Assembly (NCBI GenBank): GCA_951394405.1
Contig: OX596344.1
Coordinates: 558,001 to 622,000 of the forward strand
Source: Coprinellus micaceus
Lineage: Eukaryota > Basidiomycota > Agaricomycetes > Agaricales > Psathyrellaceae
Length of the DNA stretch: 64,000 nt
Direction: 5' to 3'
Under the pieces are notes generated by a model. The model saw only the letters and a list, made by a program, of their open reading frames with translations, ran no database searches and was not told where the DNA came from. The translations under genes and the position numbers were made by a program. Below are positions 1 to 12,548 of the stretch, piece after piece. Numbering within the stretch: position 1 is the stretch's first letter; the number at the start of each line of letters is the position of its first letter.

Positions 1-54
1 TCGTTTCTTCCCCCCCGAGATTGTTCTTTTCTCTAATAAAAGCCTTGCGAATAG

Positions 55-2030
55 ACCTCAACCCTCACATCTCCCACGGCGCTGCCCATGACTCGAACGA
101 GCACTGCGATGCTCCAGCGTGTCATGAAGAGACACGAGTCGCGATCCGAGAGGATATTGTCAGCTGGATCAAGCATGGCGATGGAGAGGACGAGCCAAAG
201 AAAATCATGTGGCTGAGTGGGCCTGCAGGAGCAGGGAAGTCAGCCATCGCTGGCTCGGTTGCAGAGACTTGTAAAGAGGAAGGGCTATTGGCGGCGAGCT
301 TCTTCTCGTCGTTTGCGGGGTCTGCAGACAGATGCTCGAAGCTGAGTCTCATTGCAACCCTCGCTTATCACTTCTCCCAAAACGACGCCCTCCATCTATT
401 CGAGACGCACCTGCTCACAGCCATCAGCCGTCACCCCGACATCTTCCACAAGAAATTGAGGGAGCAGTCTGAGTGTCTCATCCTGGCACCCTTCCGGCTT
501 ATCCACGACCAGGGAAATAGATTGGGCTGGCCGAAGATCATCATAATCGATGGGTTGGATGAGGTTATTGCGGCGCAGCAAGACGACCCGTCGAAGCAGC
601 GAGAATCACGGACCAACGAAGACGACCAAGTCGAGATCCTCTCCGTCTTCCTCGCCCTTTCCCAAGATCCTTCCTTCCCATTCCGAATCTTCATCTGTAG
701 CCGTCCCGAGCGTATCCTCGAAGAGTTCTTCTCAACGACCGCGCAGGAGCCAACAATCAAACTTTTCCTCGACTCCAAGTACGAACCTGACTCCGACGTT
801 AAACGTTTCCTCGAATCAAAATTCGCTGATATTCGGCGCCGTGCGGGGATCTCGAAAGCATGGCCTGGGCTGGAAGCAGTGGACCGCATTGTGGACATGT
901 CCTCGGGGCAATTCATTGTTCCTGTTACAATCATTCGGTGGGTGGGGAGTGGGATTCCGCAGCGGCAATTGGCCGATGTAATGCAGTTGGAACAGGTGGA
1001 AGGCGACAAGAATCCGTTTGCTACGCTCGATGCCCTGTACCGCCACATCCTCAAACGTGCCCACACCCCGGAAGATGACCCTTGCTTGGTAGTCAAATGG
1101 ATCCTCTGCATCAATTCAGCTGTTACACCTTCCACCCGGATCACTGGTGCCAGGTTCTGGAGACAGTTCCTAGAGAATGAGGAGGGAGAGCTCAGTTATC
1201 GCTTGGCACCCATCACTTCGCTCCTCTCCGTCCCACCACCAAACGACAACTCCTCCATGACAATTTACCACAAATCGCTGACCGACTTCTTGTCCTCACC
1301 AAACCGATGTGGGGACCTCTACGTCCCTGAAACAGAGTATGATTCCTTTGTTGCAGATAGAATATTTGCAGTCTTGAAACGTGGGCCGCATCTGTTCTCG
1401 CCTTTTGTGCCGTCATTGATCCATTGAACTTAGATAAGGGACCCACTGTTCCTTGTTCTGCCCCGGCAGACCTTGCTAGATTTCTGGGATCATTCTTCTT
1501 TCTTGGGGTGGTCATAGACGAGTCTCTAAAGGTCTTGGCCCCTTTGAATGAGAGCTCCAAAGCCGGGCTTGCCTCCTGTGATGTGTTTTGGTGGACAACA
1601 GTGTCCCTTGCAGCATTCTACGAGGATGGGCGTGGCCTACCCCATTACGGCGACGTCAACAAATCCAAATCATCTGAAGGGGAATGGGGACCTCACGACT
1701 GGCTAGTTCGAGGGATATACGCCAGAATTCATCAGGCAATGGGGGTGAGTGACGCACCAATATTCCAGATATACCCCAGCTGAACTATCTGAATTTCAGT
1801 GCGACTCAAAATGCCACGCCACATGTATCTGTTGGAGGACAGGGATTTTGGAAAAGGCAAAAGAGCTCGGCTGGTGTGTGCATGAGCTAGAGAAGGTGGA
1901 ACTTGGTATGCTGGAGCATGTGTCAATTAACAGGAGCCGTATGATATTCACTCAGGTGGGTGGCACCCGAGACGATGGTTCCAGAACCGATGAATGTTCG
2001 ATATGCCAGCCTGTACCCAACAATAGCTAG
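55..2030 (+). CDS. NACHT-domain NLR-like NTPase, 5' end outside the window
   Basis: This is a STAND-class NTPase of the NACHT family, expected to be a cytosolic, nucleotide-switched sensor in non-self recognition or cell-death signalling. The visible exons are 55-1380, 1434-1744 and 1800-2030, giving about 622 residues. The first coding exon lies left of the window, because an acceptor ending at base 54 aligns with the first intron of the paralogues at 6770-6826 and 55993-56049. The sequence shows a conserved start (HISHGAAHDS), Walker A GPAGAGKS, Walker B IIIIDGLDEV and a sensor-like FRIFICSRPE. The last exon carries a Cys/His cluster (CHATCICWRTG, then GWCVHELE, then CSICQP). Introns 1381-1433 (53 nt) and 1745-1799 (55 nt) keep the frame. 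No LRR, WD40 or ankyrin repeats are visible. One Phe is missing after Walker A relative to the paralogues. Family assignment is firm; the ligand and the effector partner are unknown. Confidence 0.88.
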
Positions 2031-3119
2031 AGTAAGTAGGATTACAACCTGTTTCAGCGGATCGCAGTCACCTTCACGCCTGTCACATCCCAGCTCAACT
2101 TAGCACTGAAGATGAACAAGGCCCGCCGGGGCACCAGGGTAAAATGTCGCCTTCGGTTAGGCCTGCCAGGCTGCCATCGATCCCGGCGGGCGAGGGACGG
2201 TAACAAGTCTATAACTACGCCACGAAACCCTCACTCCATCCGAACCTCTGATCGACTTGGAAATTTAACCGAGCTCGACGATCCAATGCTAGGTAGGTAG
2301 GTATGTAGTGATTATCGCAGGAATCGGATCCGAACTCAGCAGGGCTCGAAAGTCGAACACACTGTTTGAGGTACCCTTCCAATCAGGAGGCCGAAATAAC
2401 GCGAAAGAGAGCCCTCATAGTGGGCTATGCACATCCTTGATATCACCCTTGACCCTTGCTTCCGGACGCGGTGGGGGGTGGAAGGTAGCTTGGTAGAATG
2501 GGGGCCCGTCGCCTAAGTTATCAACGCGAATTCATAAGATCGACGGTCCACTACGTAGTGCCCTTCGGCGTCGGTGGACGTGGAGACATTGATTCATGCG
2601 ACTTCTTTGACCAGGCCTTAGTATTTCATCCGCTTCCAAGTCCCACTGGTCGTGAAGGGGATCGAGGAGGGTCATACGGTGAATCCAGCGGTGGCGCGAG
2701 GGTTTACGTAGTTCATTTAGGTTGCTTCGGCTTAGGGAGGTTTGTCCATAGGGTCTGGACATCGATCGTTGAGAACGGAGGACACGAAGGAGAGAACAAG
2801 GGAGGGGAGAATTAGAACGTGCGGAGTCAATTCCACTGAGAGTTCGTCGTTTGCGGAGGTCTGTGCCGCGTCGTCACCGCGATGGAGCCTTTCAGCGCCA
2901 AGTAGTCGCTAGGGGTCTTGTCTGAAAGAAAGAATGGCAGATAAAGCGACGGTACAGGCTGAGTCGGTGTATGGATCATTGGGGCAGACCAGTAAGAAGA
3001 CCCTGGAGAAAGTCTGGGAACCGGGGAGGTTGTGCCATGTCGCCGGAGCGAAGGTCATTGTGCTATCGAGAGGAGTCAAGAGGGGATCGAGGGACCATTG
3101 AGGCGGGAATTTCGGGTAA
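2031..3119. other. intergenic, no gene recognised
   Basis: This stretch downstream of the first NLR gene holds only short open frames without domain motifs or coherent splice sites. I see no repeat that recurs elsewhere in the window. Confidence 0.5.
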
Positions 3120-3452
3120 AGGTAGAGATACTGATACGGGGAGACGCAAGGACAATGGAAGATGGGACAGGGGGCAACGGAGGAGCGATGAGGGCGAAGA
3201 AATTGAGTGCGCGATTTTTCCTTCGTCTGTTCGCTCCTTCTAGAAGGCTGAGGGTCATCGAAACGAGTCCAGTTGTCACCGAGTCACGCTGAAGCGCTCC
3301 GAGCGAAGAGAGGCGCCAATTCCGAGAGGCTGGAGCAGCAGAACAGAGGGTAGAACAAGAAAGATCAATGCAGAGGTTGACAGAAAGATGGATAGGGAAC
3401 GGATCAATAGTCTCGGGTCACGCAAACCGGTCATCAAACCTCCCTTGCTTCC
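3120..3452 (+). promoter_or_regulatory. recurrent upstream block ending in the ATCAAACCTC motif (copy 1)
   Basis: The block resembles 20460-20815 and 60540-60830 along much of its length, for example in the gagaggctggagcagcag and ggatcaatat segments. It ends in accggtcatcaaacctccc at 3426-3444. The first recognisable coiled-coil-family exon begins about 300 bp downstream. A role as the family's promoter is inferred from this fixed relation. It could equally be just a conserved part of a duplicated or transposed unit. Confidence 0.45.
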
Positions 3453-3652
3453 CACCTCCATCTTTATGTCGCGGTCAGTGCTCCTTGGACAGCCGGCCCT
3501 TCGTCTTCGGAGGTCATTTGTCACCTAAAAGCCGGACGACACTGTGTACTATCTCGCTTCATATCACTTCGCCATAGGAAGACTGCGAGGGTATTCATGG
3601 AGCTCGGAGCTCAAAACGACACGAAACCACGAAACCGAAGCACGACGAAAGG

Positions 3653-5560
3653 ATGGTCCCATCCTGGTTCAATATTACCGCCAATCCACCCCGTCTGCCT
3701 AGGGTCAATCATGGTGCCTCTACGAGGGAACTAGGAGGTGCGCGTGAGGCGAAGAGAGACTCATTGGCTGCTGAGTTGGAGCAAGGTGCATTCGTATTCC
3801 TCTCCTACCTGGTTCACTCGCTCACGATCCTCTTTTCGCTTACCCAAATCGACGCGACCCTTCTCCCTCGCGATCTTTCGGAATCGTTTGACCTGGCTCA
3901 ACCTCAGTTTACACCATACCCGCCTCCGGCACATAGACGCGAACGGCGTTCGACACCACCACTTCAGCATCTACCGCTCCGTCTCTCTCTCCACCATGGC
4001 CCAGCTGGACGCCCCGTCTCTCGCCTGCCGTCTTCCTCTCATTCACGGACGACAGCCTTCACCGTTCTTCCCTTGACGAAAACGCAAAGTCTACACCCTC
4101 GACTATCCACTGCGGAACGTCGATCTGGCCAACGACTCCGAACGTCCACCACTTACCTCTCGCACGTGGCCCTCGTGTGTGGTCTCCCTCCTCTCATTCT
4201 CCTCCCTTGGTTCTCTTGGACTCGTTCGTACCCCCTTCGTCCCTTTTGCTTCCACTCCCGTTGAGTTCTCCCCTACTCAGAATTCTGACCGGAAACCAGA
4301 ATAAGTCTTCCGCCCAAGCCCCCCAACCGAACTCAAACTAAATTCCGCGAAGAAGAGCTGCAAATTGAGCGGCTCAAGCGGGAGTTGCGGTACTTCTGTG
4401 AGCGAGGTTTGAAAGCAGGGAGAGCGGCTAGGCGAAGGAAGGCCGAGTACGTACTTCGTTTTGTGGGTTTGTTTGCATTGTGTTCTATCTATGGCGAGGG
4501 AGGGGCGGGGAGGGCGACGAGATGCGCTTGATGGCGTTCCCTGCTCCCCGGTCGTTCAACTTTGGGTCCGAGCGTCTTGCGTTCGGCGTTGAATCACCCC
4601 ATATTCGCATATCTTCACTCCCCCTCCCCCTCGAACGACGTTAAGACCTTGGCTAACGCCCTCCCCTCTAGGGAACACAACACCAAGGATTCCGATCTCT
4701 ACGAACGACGCTTGCAACTCTAGATCTACGAGAAGAACTCGCCGACTCGATGTCGAGTCATTCGAGTTTGAGTCTGTCGTTATCTCAGTCGGCGGGGCAG
4801 CTCAAGAGCCTTCTCTCTCGACTTCAGACGCGGGTACGATTACCTCGAGAACTGAAGTATCTCGAGGGAATGAACGGCTGAACACGACGAGGCGAAGCAG
4901 TTGGCGGGTTTCGTTCGCCTTTTACGTCCTTACCGGTCTCCGACTCGGCACTCTTACTCTCGTCGGCCGTTTAGTTGTGCTTCTTTCCCTTTCCCGGCTC
5001 ACTTCGCTCCCCCTACTTTATTCCTCAGGTGCATGCTCCTTCCCCCGCCATTCCAAGCACATCGTTTCATTCTTTGCGTTCGTACCCTTACTATACCGAT
5101 GGATAGGGAAGATCGATGAAACTACTCTAGAGAGACTAAGACCACGAGATCCGAACGCTGGACGACGCTCGAAAACCGACGATAAGAACATGCAGACCCG
5201 ATGCCTAGCCATTGAGCGGAAGCTTATGGTCGTCACAGCCAATCGGCAGAGAGAATTAAGTTCCTTGTACGTCACCTGCAGAGCCCAGGACGCTTTTGTG
5301 CTTTCGAAGAGGATGAACTGAAGGAAGCTCACGAACGTCAAACAGATCCACCAAGTTCGGCGAATCGGGACGGCCACCTCTAAGCGTACCCACAAGGCTC
5401 GTTGGCCTCCAGGACAAGCTTCTTGGGGAGGAGAGCTGCGACCCGAAGCTACCCTCGTCGCCAGTGTCTTCCTCCTTCTTTCTGCCATGGACCTTCACCG
5501 ACCAGGCAAATCCGGGAGCGGCTACAGAGTTCCAGTGGCACGTCGACGAGGCGTTCAAAC
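3653..5560 (+). pseudogene. degenerate coiled-coil-family gene (module 1)
   Basis: I do not recognise the family outside this window. Pieces match the copies near 10.7-12.1 and 51.2-52.0 kb. A first exon encodes DSLAAELEQG and stops at a donor at 3786. A Ser/Pro-rich stretch follows. A charged, helix-prone exon at about 4333-4449 encodes FREEELQIERLKRELRYFC and ends at a GTACGT donor. Frames do not join cleanly: the conserved exon at 4670-4845 has a stop (cttgcaactctag, near 4724). The residue pattern of the charged exon suggests a coiled coil. Most likely a decayed duplicate, though a transcribed gene with an unusual structure is possible. Confidence 0.45.
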
Positions 5561-5986
5561 GTCTTCCCTCATTAAGATGCGGTCACAGCGAGTGCTCTGT
5601 TTGTCGAAGAGGGGAACACCAAGCCCGAGGTTTCAGTCGATAGTGTGAGCGGTCGTCCGGCACTGGTGAACTTCGCTTTGGCCTCCCGTTGAAATGGGTC
5701 CTCTTCGTAGTTAGGGCACGAGCTTGGGCGGTATGGGAGACGGAGAGGGATGCATGGACATGCAGAGGAGTCGTTGGAGGGGAACAGAATTCGGACGTCG
5801 CGGATAGACCCTTCGGTTCGGTTACGACTTACCGTATATCTGACGCCCTGTATCTTATCAAAGTTTAAAATGTTCTCAAGCCGGTATATTCACCACCCTA
5901 GTACGTCCAGCGTCCATAATTTACTCTAGAGGTTGACGCCGTTTAGTTCGGAAGACAGTAGATGTCCCCAGAGGATAGTTTTAATT
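5561..5986. other. intergenic, no gene recognised
   Basis: This lies between the decayed coiled-coil module and the promoter of the second NLR gene. I found no supported gene or repeat in it. Confidence 0.4.
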
Positions 5987-6042
5987 TAAGCGCCCGTGAC
6001 GTATGTCACGTTCACCGACCCTTATCTGGATTGTGACCGAGA
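5987..6042 (+). promoter_or_regulatory. shared upstream element of NLR paralogues with inverted repeat GTGAC-N4-GTCAC
   Basis: The block starting taagcgcccgtgac is almost the same as the one at 14516-14572 in front of the third NLR copy. Both contain GTGAC/GTCAC arms (here 5996-6009) and a downstream ggattgtgac. Its distance to the ATG is about 200 bp. A dyad of this kind is a plausible transcription-factor site; that role is inferred. Confidence 0.5.
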
Positions 6043-6198
6043 ACACGAGGCTTGTTTTGTTCACAACACAGGGCAGTGCCCTGTGATTCCGAAGGGTTAC
6101 TGCTTTTCTCTTTCTCTCCTCTCCCTCCTCAACTCGCCTCCCTCCAACTACGCCCCATTCTCTATTCTCCGTAACGTTTAGCCTCATTGCTCCTACAC

Positions 6199-8891
6199 AT
6201 GCCCTCGCCCTTCCGTAAGCTCGGTCGCAAAGTCAAATCATTTTTCCGAAGCCGCTCCAGGGATGGACAACAAGCTTCGACTGTACACCCAGACGCCGAC
6301 TATCCTACAGGCGTAGAAGCAGCGACTACATCCAATTCTGCCTGTGCATCCACGCCCGCGGATATCTTTGCGCCAGCCCCCGCGCTGTCTGTCCACGGAC
6401 TCGACCATCCTATCACCCATGCCTCTGGTGGTTCGAATGGTGAACAAGCTCTCGGAAAAACATTCTCATCCGGGGTTTCCTCGACATCGAGTCGCGAGCC
6501 GCCACCCACCGCCAACCTCGATCAGGCGCAAGTGTTCGGCGGAAATGCTGGGACACCTACCAAACTTCTCATCCCCTCGTCGCCCCATTCCTCGGCCGAC
6601 CCAACCACTTCCTTTCAACCCTCTTTACTGCGATGGCAGGACCAGGACCCATCTTCGACGTCTCCTGCGACGGTCGTTGGTACCAGCTACTTCCCCAATG
6701 CCCACGGGTTCCATGTCCAAAGCCAGCATTTCACCACAAACATGCGGTCTTCAAAGACGCTATTCGAACGTATGGTCGTTTCCTTCCCCTCGAGGTTGTT
6801 CTCTCTAACGAAATCCGTACAAATAGATCTCAACCCTCACATCTCCCATGGCGCTGCCCATGACTCAAATGAGCGCTGCGATGCTCCGGCGTGTTATGAA
6901 GAGACACGAGTTGCAATCCGAGAGGATATTGTCAGCTGGATCAAGCATGGCGATGGAGAGGACGCTCCAAAACAAATCATGTGGCTGAGTGGGCCAGCAG
7001 GAGCAGGGAAGTCAGCCATCGCTGGCTCGGTTGCAGAGACTTGTAAAGAGGAAGGGCTATTGGCGGCGAGCTTCTTCTTCTCGTCGTTTGCGGGGTCTGC
7101 AGACAGGTGCTCGAAGCAGGGTCTCATTGCGACTCTCGCTTACCACATCTCCCAGCACAACACCCTCCATCTATTCGAGACGCACCTGCTCACGGCTATC
7201 CGGCGTCATCCTGACATCTTCCACAAGAAGCTGAAAGAGCAGTCGGAGTGCCTTATCTTGGGACCTTTCCGGCTTATGCACGACCAGGGAGACAGAGTGG
7301 ACTGGCCGAAGATTATCATCATTGATGGCTTGGATGAAGTTATAGCGGAGCAAGTTGATGACCCGACTAACCAAAGAATCCCTCGAACATCCGAAGAGGA
7401 CCAGGTCGAGATTCTCAACGTCCTCCTCACGCTTTCCCAAAGTTCTGCCTTCCCTTTCCGTATCTTCATTGCCAGTCGCCCAGAGCGCAACATTGCTGAC
7501 TTCTTTGGCACCGATGCACGGGACACCACCATCGACCTCTTTCTCGGCTCCAAGTACGACCCTGACGCAGACATCGAGCGCTTTCTCAAGTCAAAGTTTG
7601 CCTCCATACAGCGCCGTACTGGGATCTCCAGTCCGTCATGGCCCGGGCAACCCGTCCTCGATCGCCTCGTCGAGATGTCTTCGGGCCAGTTCATTGTTCC
7701 AGCTACAATAATTCGCTGGGTAGAAAGTGGACTTCCACAGCGACAATTGGACGATGTCCTGAAACTAGTGGATGTTGGCACGAAGAACCCGTTTGCTGCC
7801 CTGGATGCATTATACCGCCACATCCTCAAACGCGCCCCAAATCCTGACAATGACCCTCACTTGGTCGTCAAGTGGATCCTATCCATACATTCTGCTGTCT
7901 TCCAGCGCTCTGGAATGGATGCCACCCCTGCAAAGTTCTGGAGAGTGTTCCTTGAGGATGATGACGGAGAGCTCAGTTATCGTTTGGCGCCCATCACTTC
8001 CCTCATCTCCGTCCCACCGCCGGATGACACTTCCTCCTCGATAACCATGTATCACAAATCGCTGACCGACTTCCTGTCATCACCAACACGATGCGGGGAC
8101 CTTTACGTCGATAAAATGGAGTGCGACTCTTACGTCGCCAACAGAATCCTCACAACTTTGAAAGGCCAGTTTCAATTTTCCATCTTTCCTCTTGACATCG
8201 TGCCTAATGTAATGCTCTGTTGTTTTAGGTGGTCCGCTCGTGCTCCCTCTCTCTTCGCCAAAAGATCTTGTCGGCTTTCTTGAACCATTTATCTGGCTCG
8301 AGTTATTACTGATTTCAGATTCCATCAATAATTCTGTAAAATTCTTGGACCTTTTGAGCGAGGGGTCCAAGGCTGAGCTTAGCTCCTGTGATGTGGCTTG
8401 GTGGACAACGGTTTCACTCTCAGTACTCCACCCTAACAGGTCCAGCTTTCCTTGCGGTCACAATGGCAGTATCGCCAAATCCGACGAGAAGATATGGGGT
8501 CCTTGCGCACGGCTTGTTCGAGGCATATACTGGAGAATTCATCAGGTGATGGGGGTAAGTGACGGTTGGTATACATAAGACCTCCCGATACACACCAGCT
8601 CAACCTTCTGAATCCTAGTGCGATGCCAACATCCCCTCTTCAACCCAAGACGCAACGGGACAAGTACTGGGCTCAAAATGCCATGCAGTATGCCGACATT
8701 GGAGGACAGGAATTCTGGCGAAGGCAAAGGAGCTTGGGTGGTGTGTTCATGAGCTTGAAGAGGTTAAGCTCAACGAACTGCAGAACTTGGATATGCTTGA
8801 CGTCGGACAGAAGTTCAAGCGGATGCATCAGCGAGACGATGGTTCATACCCTACTTGTTCGATCTGCCAACCTGTGCCGACTCATACCTAG
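6199..8891 (+). CDS. NACHT-domain NLR-like NTPase, complete (835 aa)
   Basis: This is the most complete member of the cluster. Exons 6199-6769, 6827-8164, 8229-8554 and 8619-8891 sum to 2508 nt with matching phases. The start is the ATG of MPSPFRKLGRK; the frame upstream offers no better one. Residues 1-190 are a basic then Ser/Pro-rich linker ending in a GTSYFP motif shared with the paralogues. NACHT follows, with Walker A GPAGAGKS near residue 245, Walker B IIIIDGLDEV near 356 and FRIFIASRPE after it. The last exon (CHAVCRHWRTG, GWCVHELE, CSICQP) resembles a small zinc-binding module. Intron 1 is 57 nt and open, so unspliced RNA would add 19 residues. Intron 2 (8165-8228) begins with GC (gccagt) where the paralogues have GT. 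No long C-terminal repeat domain is present. Recognition-type function is inferred from the family. Confidence 0.9.
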
Positions 8892-10400
8892 GTTAACTTA
8901 CCATTCGTTGTTCCCTATGCATACATAGCCCGGCGCTACCAGAAAGGGTTAGATCGTCAATTGGAGTTTAGTTTTGCGCCTCAGCGTTTGTGCGTCGAGG
9001 GAGAAGTGTGCGAAGCCAGATCTAGAACTTAAACATCTCATGGCCCACAAGGAGAGTATATTCCGAGACACCTGTCATTTTTTATACAGCTAAATCGCCG
9101 TTGGCACGCAGTTCCCCCTTCTTTCAGGCGGAAAACGAATACAAAGGCTCACACCATTGGATATACCCTATAGGTACCCCTTGCAACACGACAACCTCCC
9201 CCCTGGGTTCAGCTTCGCGGCAGAGCACTCCGAGCGGTGCGGTGGTGAGGGACAGTGGTAGACCCTGATACCCCGAAGATCGCGCCCGCGTCTAGGCCAC
9301 TTGGGGACACCTATGATGTTTCGAGGACGATGTGAGCGTTCGTTCGGTCCTGCTCAAAGTGGTGAGGACGGGATGTCCCCACTGATCGGAGAAAACGAGC
9401 TACTCGCCTCGCCGCCGTCCTGTATAATCACAGCTGGTGGATCTTGAAAATCGTTACGACGGAGGAGTCCTTCCCACTGTCCGGGCTCGGACCTCAGCGA
9501 GGAGCTTGCACCCAGTGGCACCGATAAAGGGTTTCTGTGCGTAAGTGAGCGTAGATCCACAAGGCCAAGAGACGCACTCACCAAACAGAGGCTTTAGACT
9601 ATCTTCGGCTTCTTCACCTCCCCCTGCGCCATCGCCACCGGAAGTCTAGGACGAGCAAGACGGGTCCATGCCGACGGGCCCCTCCGAGGGTACATGCCCC
9701 TCAAGGATTACCTCGTCTATCCCTCGGTCAACTCCAAGCCTCCGTCGTCTTTCTCCGAAGTACGGGGGGCAGACGTCGTCGGGAATCGTGTGCCAGTGGT
9801 GTTTGTAAGAAAGTCGAAGTATTTGTCGAGTGCGGAAGGGTTTGCAGGAGCTTGTGGTCGCGATGCGAATTTCTTCGTGTTGCTCTTGGAGGGCGTCGGG
9901 TTGAATCTAAGGAGGAGGAAAGGGACGTGGGGTAGAGGTGTGTGGATAGATGCGAGTGGTGAGGGACATCGTGGATTATGGCATTGCGTTGTGCTTCGTG
10001 CTTCGAGAGTGAGAAACGGGGAGCTTCGAACTAGCGATGGGAAAGTAAATGACATACCAAAGCACATTGAGCGCTTCCTAGGGTGCACAAACTGTCGGAG
10101 CGGAGGATGCGGAAGGAACCAAAGGGGACCTTGAGCGAGGAGGGACGGTGCTGCTTCGTTCGTATGTCTTCCTCGCGATACCAACTTTTGGGTGTAAACA
10201 CGGTCGGATGGGTTCTTCAAGGGGTCAGGGGAAATACGTCGCGGCCCTCAAAGGCTGAAGGGTCAGCCGTTTCCTTTGGGTACTGAGGCGAAAGGCGAGG
10301 ATATCCGAGGGAGAGGCCGGAGAGCAACTAGATCTGTGTCTGGGGTTCCGGCACCAGAACTCGTTGACAAGGGTCGCCGCCGCGGGATGTTGAAAGGTGG
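8892..10400. other. intergenic, mostly without recognised genes
   Basis: No coding model could be supported. From about 10230 the sequence (ccctcaaaggctg, then ggatatccgagggagagg) resembles the upstream parts of the 50.1-50.8 kb copies, so the right end belongs to the recurrent coiled-coil-family units. Confidence 0.4.
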
Positions 10401-10464
10401 GCGACAGTATAAGTAAGCAAGGCAAGACAAAGCAGAGTAAATCTAAGTGTTGCAGAGGGAGCGT

Positions 10465-10538
10465 TGAGACGAAAGTCGAGGTGGTGGTGGTGCGAATCGA
10501 AGCCTGTCAGTCGAAGCGCCCATCAAACCTCTTCTTGG
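10465..10538 (+). promoter_or_regulatory. recurrent upstream motif (copy 2)
   Basis: The order is gagacgaaagtcgaggtgg, then gcgcccatcaaacctcttc. This copy belongs with those at 50.3, 51.0 and 52.7 kb rather than with copy 1. The DSLAAEL exon of the adjacent module starts about 280 bp downstream. Confidence 0.45.
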
Positions 10539-10689
10539 TTCTTCCCCTCATCATCACCCACAGCTTCGCATCATCGCCTGGTGACCGCAAGCCCGGTGCT
10601 CACTCACATGGAGCCGGCTGACACACTTCTCATGTCCCCACAGCCTTGAGCCGACACCCTCTGCACGATAAACCACGACAAACGCTGTA

Positions 10690-12120
10690 ATCCAAGCAAG
10701 GATGGATCCGTCTCAAGACCTCCGTCAACCCATGGTACCCTTCTGGCCTACCCAGGTTCGATCATAGCGCGGCTTCGTCTTCGATAAACAAGGACTCGTT
10801 AGCTGCCGAGCTTGGGAGAGGTACGTCTCCCTCCTGTCCCTGCAACGAACTCGGCTAACGAAACCGCCTTTCCTCTACCGCTTCTCTCCCGCTCCTCCAG
10901 CCCCGGGACGCTTATTGTGTACATCTACCATTTCCTTGGACGGGATTCGATCCCCATATCCCGCCTTCCTCGCTGGACTTGTCGACCATGACTACGATCC
11001 CGCAACGCCAACCAAACCCAATTCACGCCGAACATCCAGTTTTTGATCCTCCTCCGTGCCATATCCTTAATTCGACGCGCCTTTCCATCCCCTAATTCGA
11101 CGCGACCAGCCTCGTACGTGGACTGACTCCGGGTCGGCTGCGTGGCTGACCCTGGACTCTAAGGACAAACGTTCCCATACGCAGCGCTCAACTCCTCCGC
11201 ATCGACCGCCCCCACCTTTCTCTTCCACCTCGGATCCCTCACCTACCACCCACCGGGTCCCTGTGCCCACTCCAATCACCTCCACGACCCTGGCTTCCGC
11301 CCTCCATCCCTCTCGATCGACGAACGACCTCAACCTCTCGAAGCCTGACCTCCAGGCCCCCAACTATCCACCGCCAAATGTCGATCTCGGGAACATCTCC
11401 AATCAGCCATCTCCTCCCTTTCACTCGCCTCCCCCGTACGTTCCTTCCTGTCTCTACCCACATATCATTTTGCTGACACGCTATCTAGGATTCCTAGGAA
11501 CGCCAACTCATCACCACCCAAACCTCCTTGACCGAGAGGCCGGACCAACCTCCGAGAAGGAGCTGCAGGGGGAGGGGTTGGAGAGGAATTGGCGGTACTT
11601 TTGCGAGCGGGAGAAGGGGAAGGGGGCTGAAGAGGGCCGCGTACGTACTCATTCTCTCCCATTATGTTTTAAGTGCGCTTTTGTGGCGGATGTATAACGA
11701 GGGAGGAGAGGAAGCTGCAGTGAAGCAACGCTCTGGTGGCGTTCGCTGCTTCCCAGTCGCTTGCCTTCGGGCTCGAATCTTTGTTCCGCGTCGAACCATC
11801 TCATCTTCCTCCTCTTCACCTTCATCTAACGCCCCTCCCCCAGAGAAAACAAGACCAGGAACTCCGGTCCCAAGGAACAGCGCTCGCCTCCCTACACGGA
11901 GCACACGCGGGCCTCCTTTCGTCCCACTCGTCCGTGTCTGTCGAGCAGGTAGAGTGCAGGGAAGCTGAAGGGGCTTCTGAGTCGATTGTAGACGTAGGTA
12001 CGTTTTTTTACCTTGGGAACCCCTCAAGTCTCTTGGTCGATGGGGTGGATGAATGGCTAATAGGAGGACGATAGGTCCAATTTCTGACGAGCGAACTCGA
12101 CGGGTCGAAGCGGTTAGCAG
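10690..12120 (+). pseudogene. degenerate coiled-coil-family gene (module 2)
   Basis: This is the closest relative of the module at 51.2-52.0 kb. The first exon ends DSLAAELGR at a GTACGT donor (10821). A second exon begins after ctcctccag and includes PRDAYCVH, but it contains stop codons (for example taattcgacgcg near 11093). The charged exon (about 11491-11640) encodes EKELQGEGLERNWRYFC and ends at a GTACGT donor at 11641. Its first half (RQLITTQTSLTE) lies in a different frame from its second half, which implies an indel. A later piece (QFLTSELDGSKRLAED, about 12076) also occurs at 62.15 kb. The splice sites survive better than the reading frame. Confidence 0.45.
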
Positions 12121-12543
12121 AGGATCAGTGAGCGTTTACTCTTCCCCACTTTCCTTCTTTGTTTCGTTTTGTTCCTTAGCTTCTTTTCGCTCTACAAATC
12201 TGATAGTTATCTGCTACATCTTCGCCGTTCCCGGGATCCCCTGGTTTGTCGACTCGTCGCCGAACGCGCCCGTTCCGGTCATTGTATCTGCTCCTCTCCA
12301 TTTCGAGTCGAGTTTCTGTCCGGCGTTCTGTGTCTCCTGCCTGATTAATATTTCGTTTCCTCCTCCCGCCCTTCCTCCGCTTTCCCATTTATTTCCTGTT
12401 TACGTCGGACGTCCCCTTCTTTCACTTCGAGTTTCTATTCTACATATGCTGCCACGTTCCCTTACGTCTCAGATGTTTTCGTTATATCATGCCGTCTTGT
12501 ATTTTACCGGGTATATGCCCGGGGCGGCATATATTTGACTGTT

Positions 12544-12548
12544 CTGCG
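12544..12548. repeat. target-site duplication CTGCG, left copy
   Basis: CTGCG directly precedes the left LTR and recurs at 14385-14389 right after the second LTR. This marks one integration event. Confidence 0.85.
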
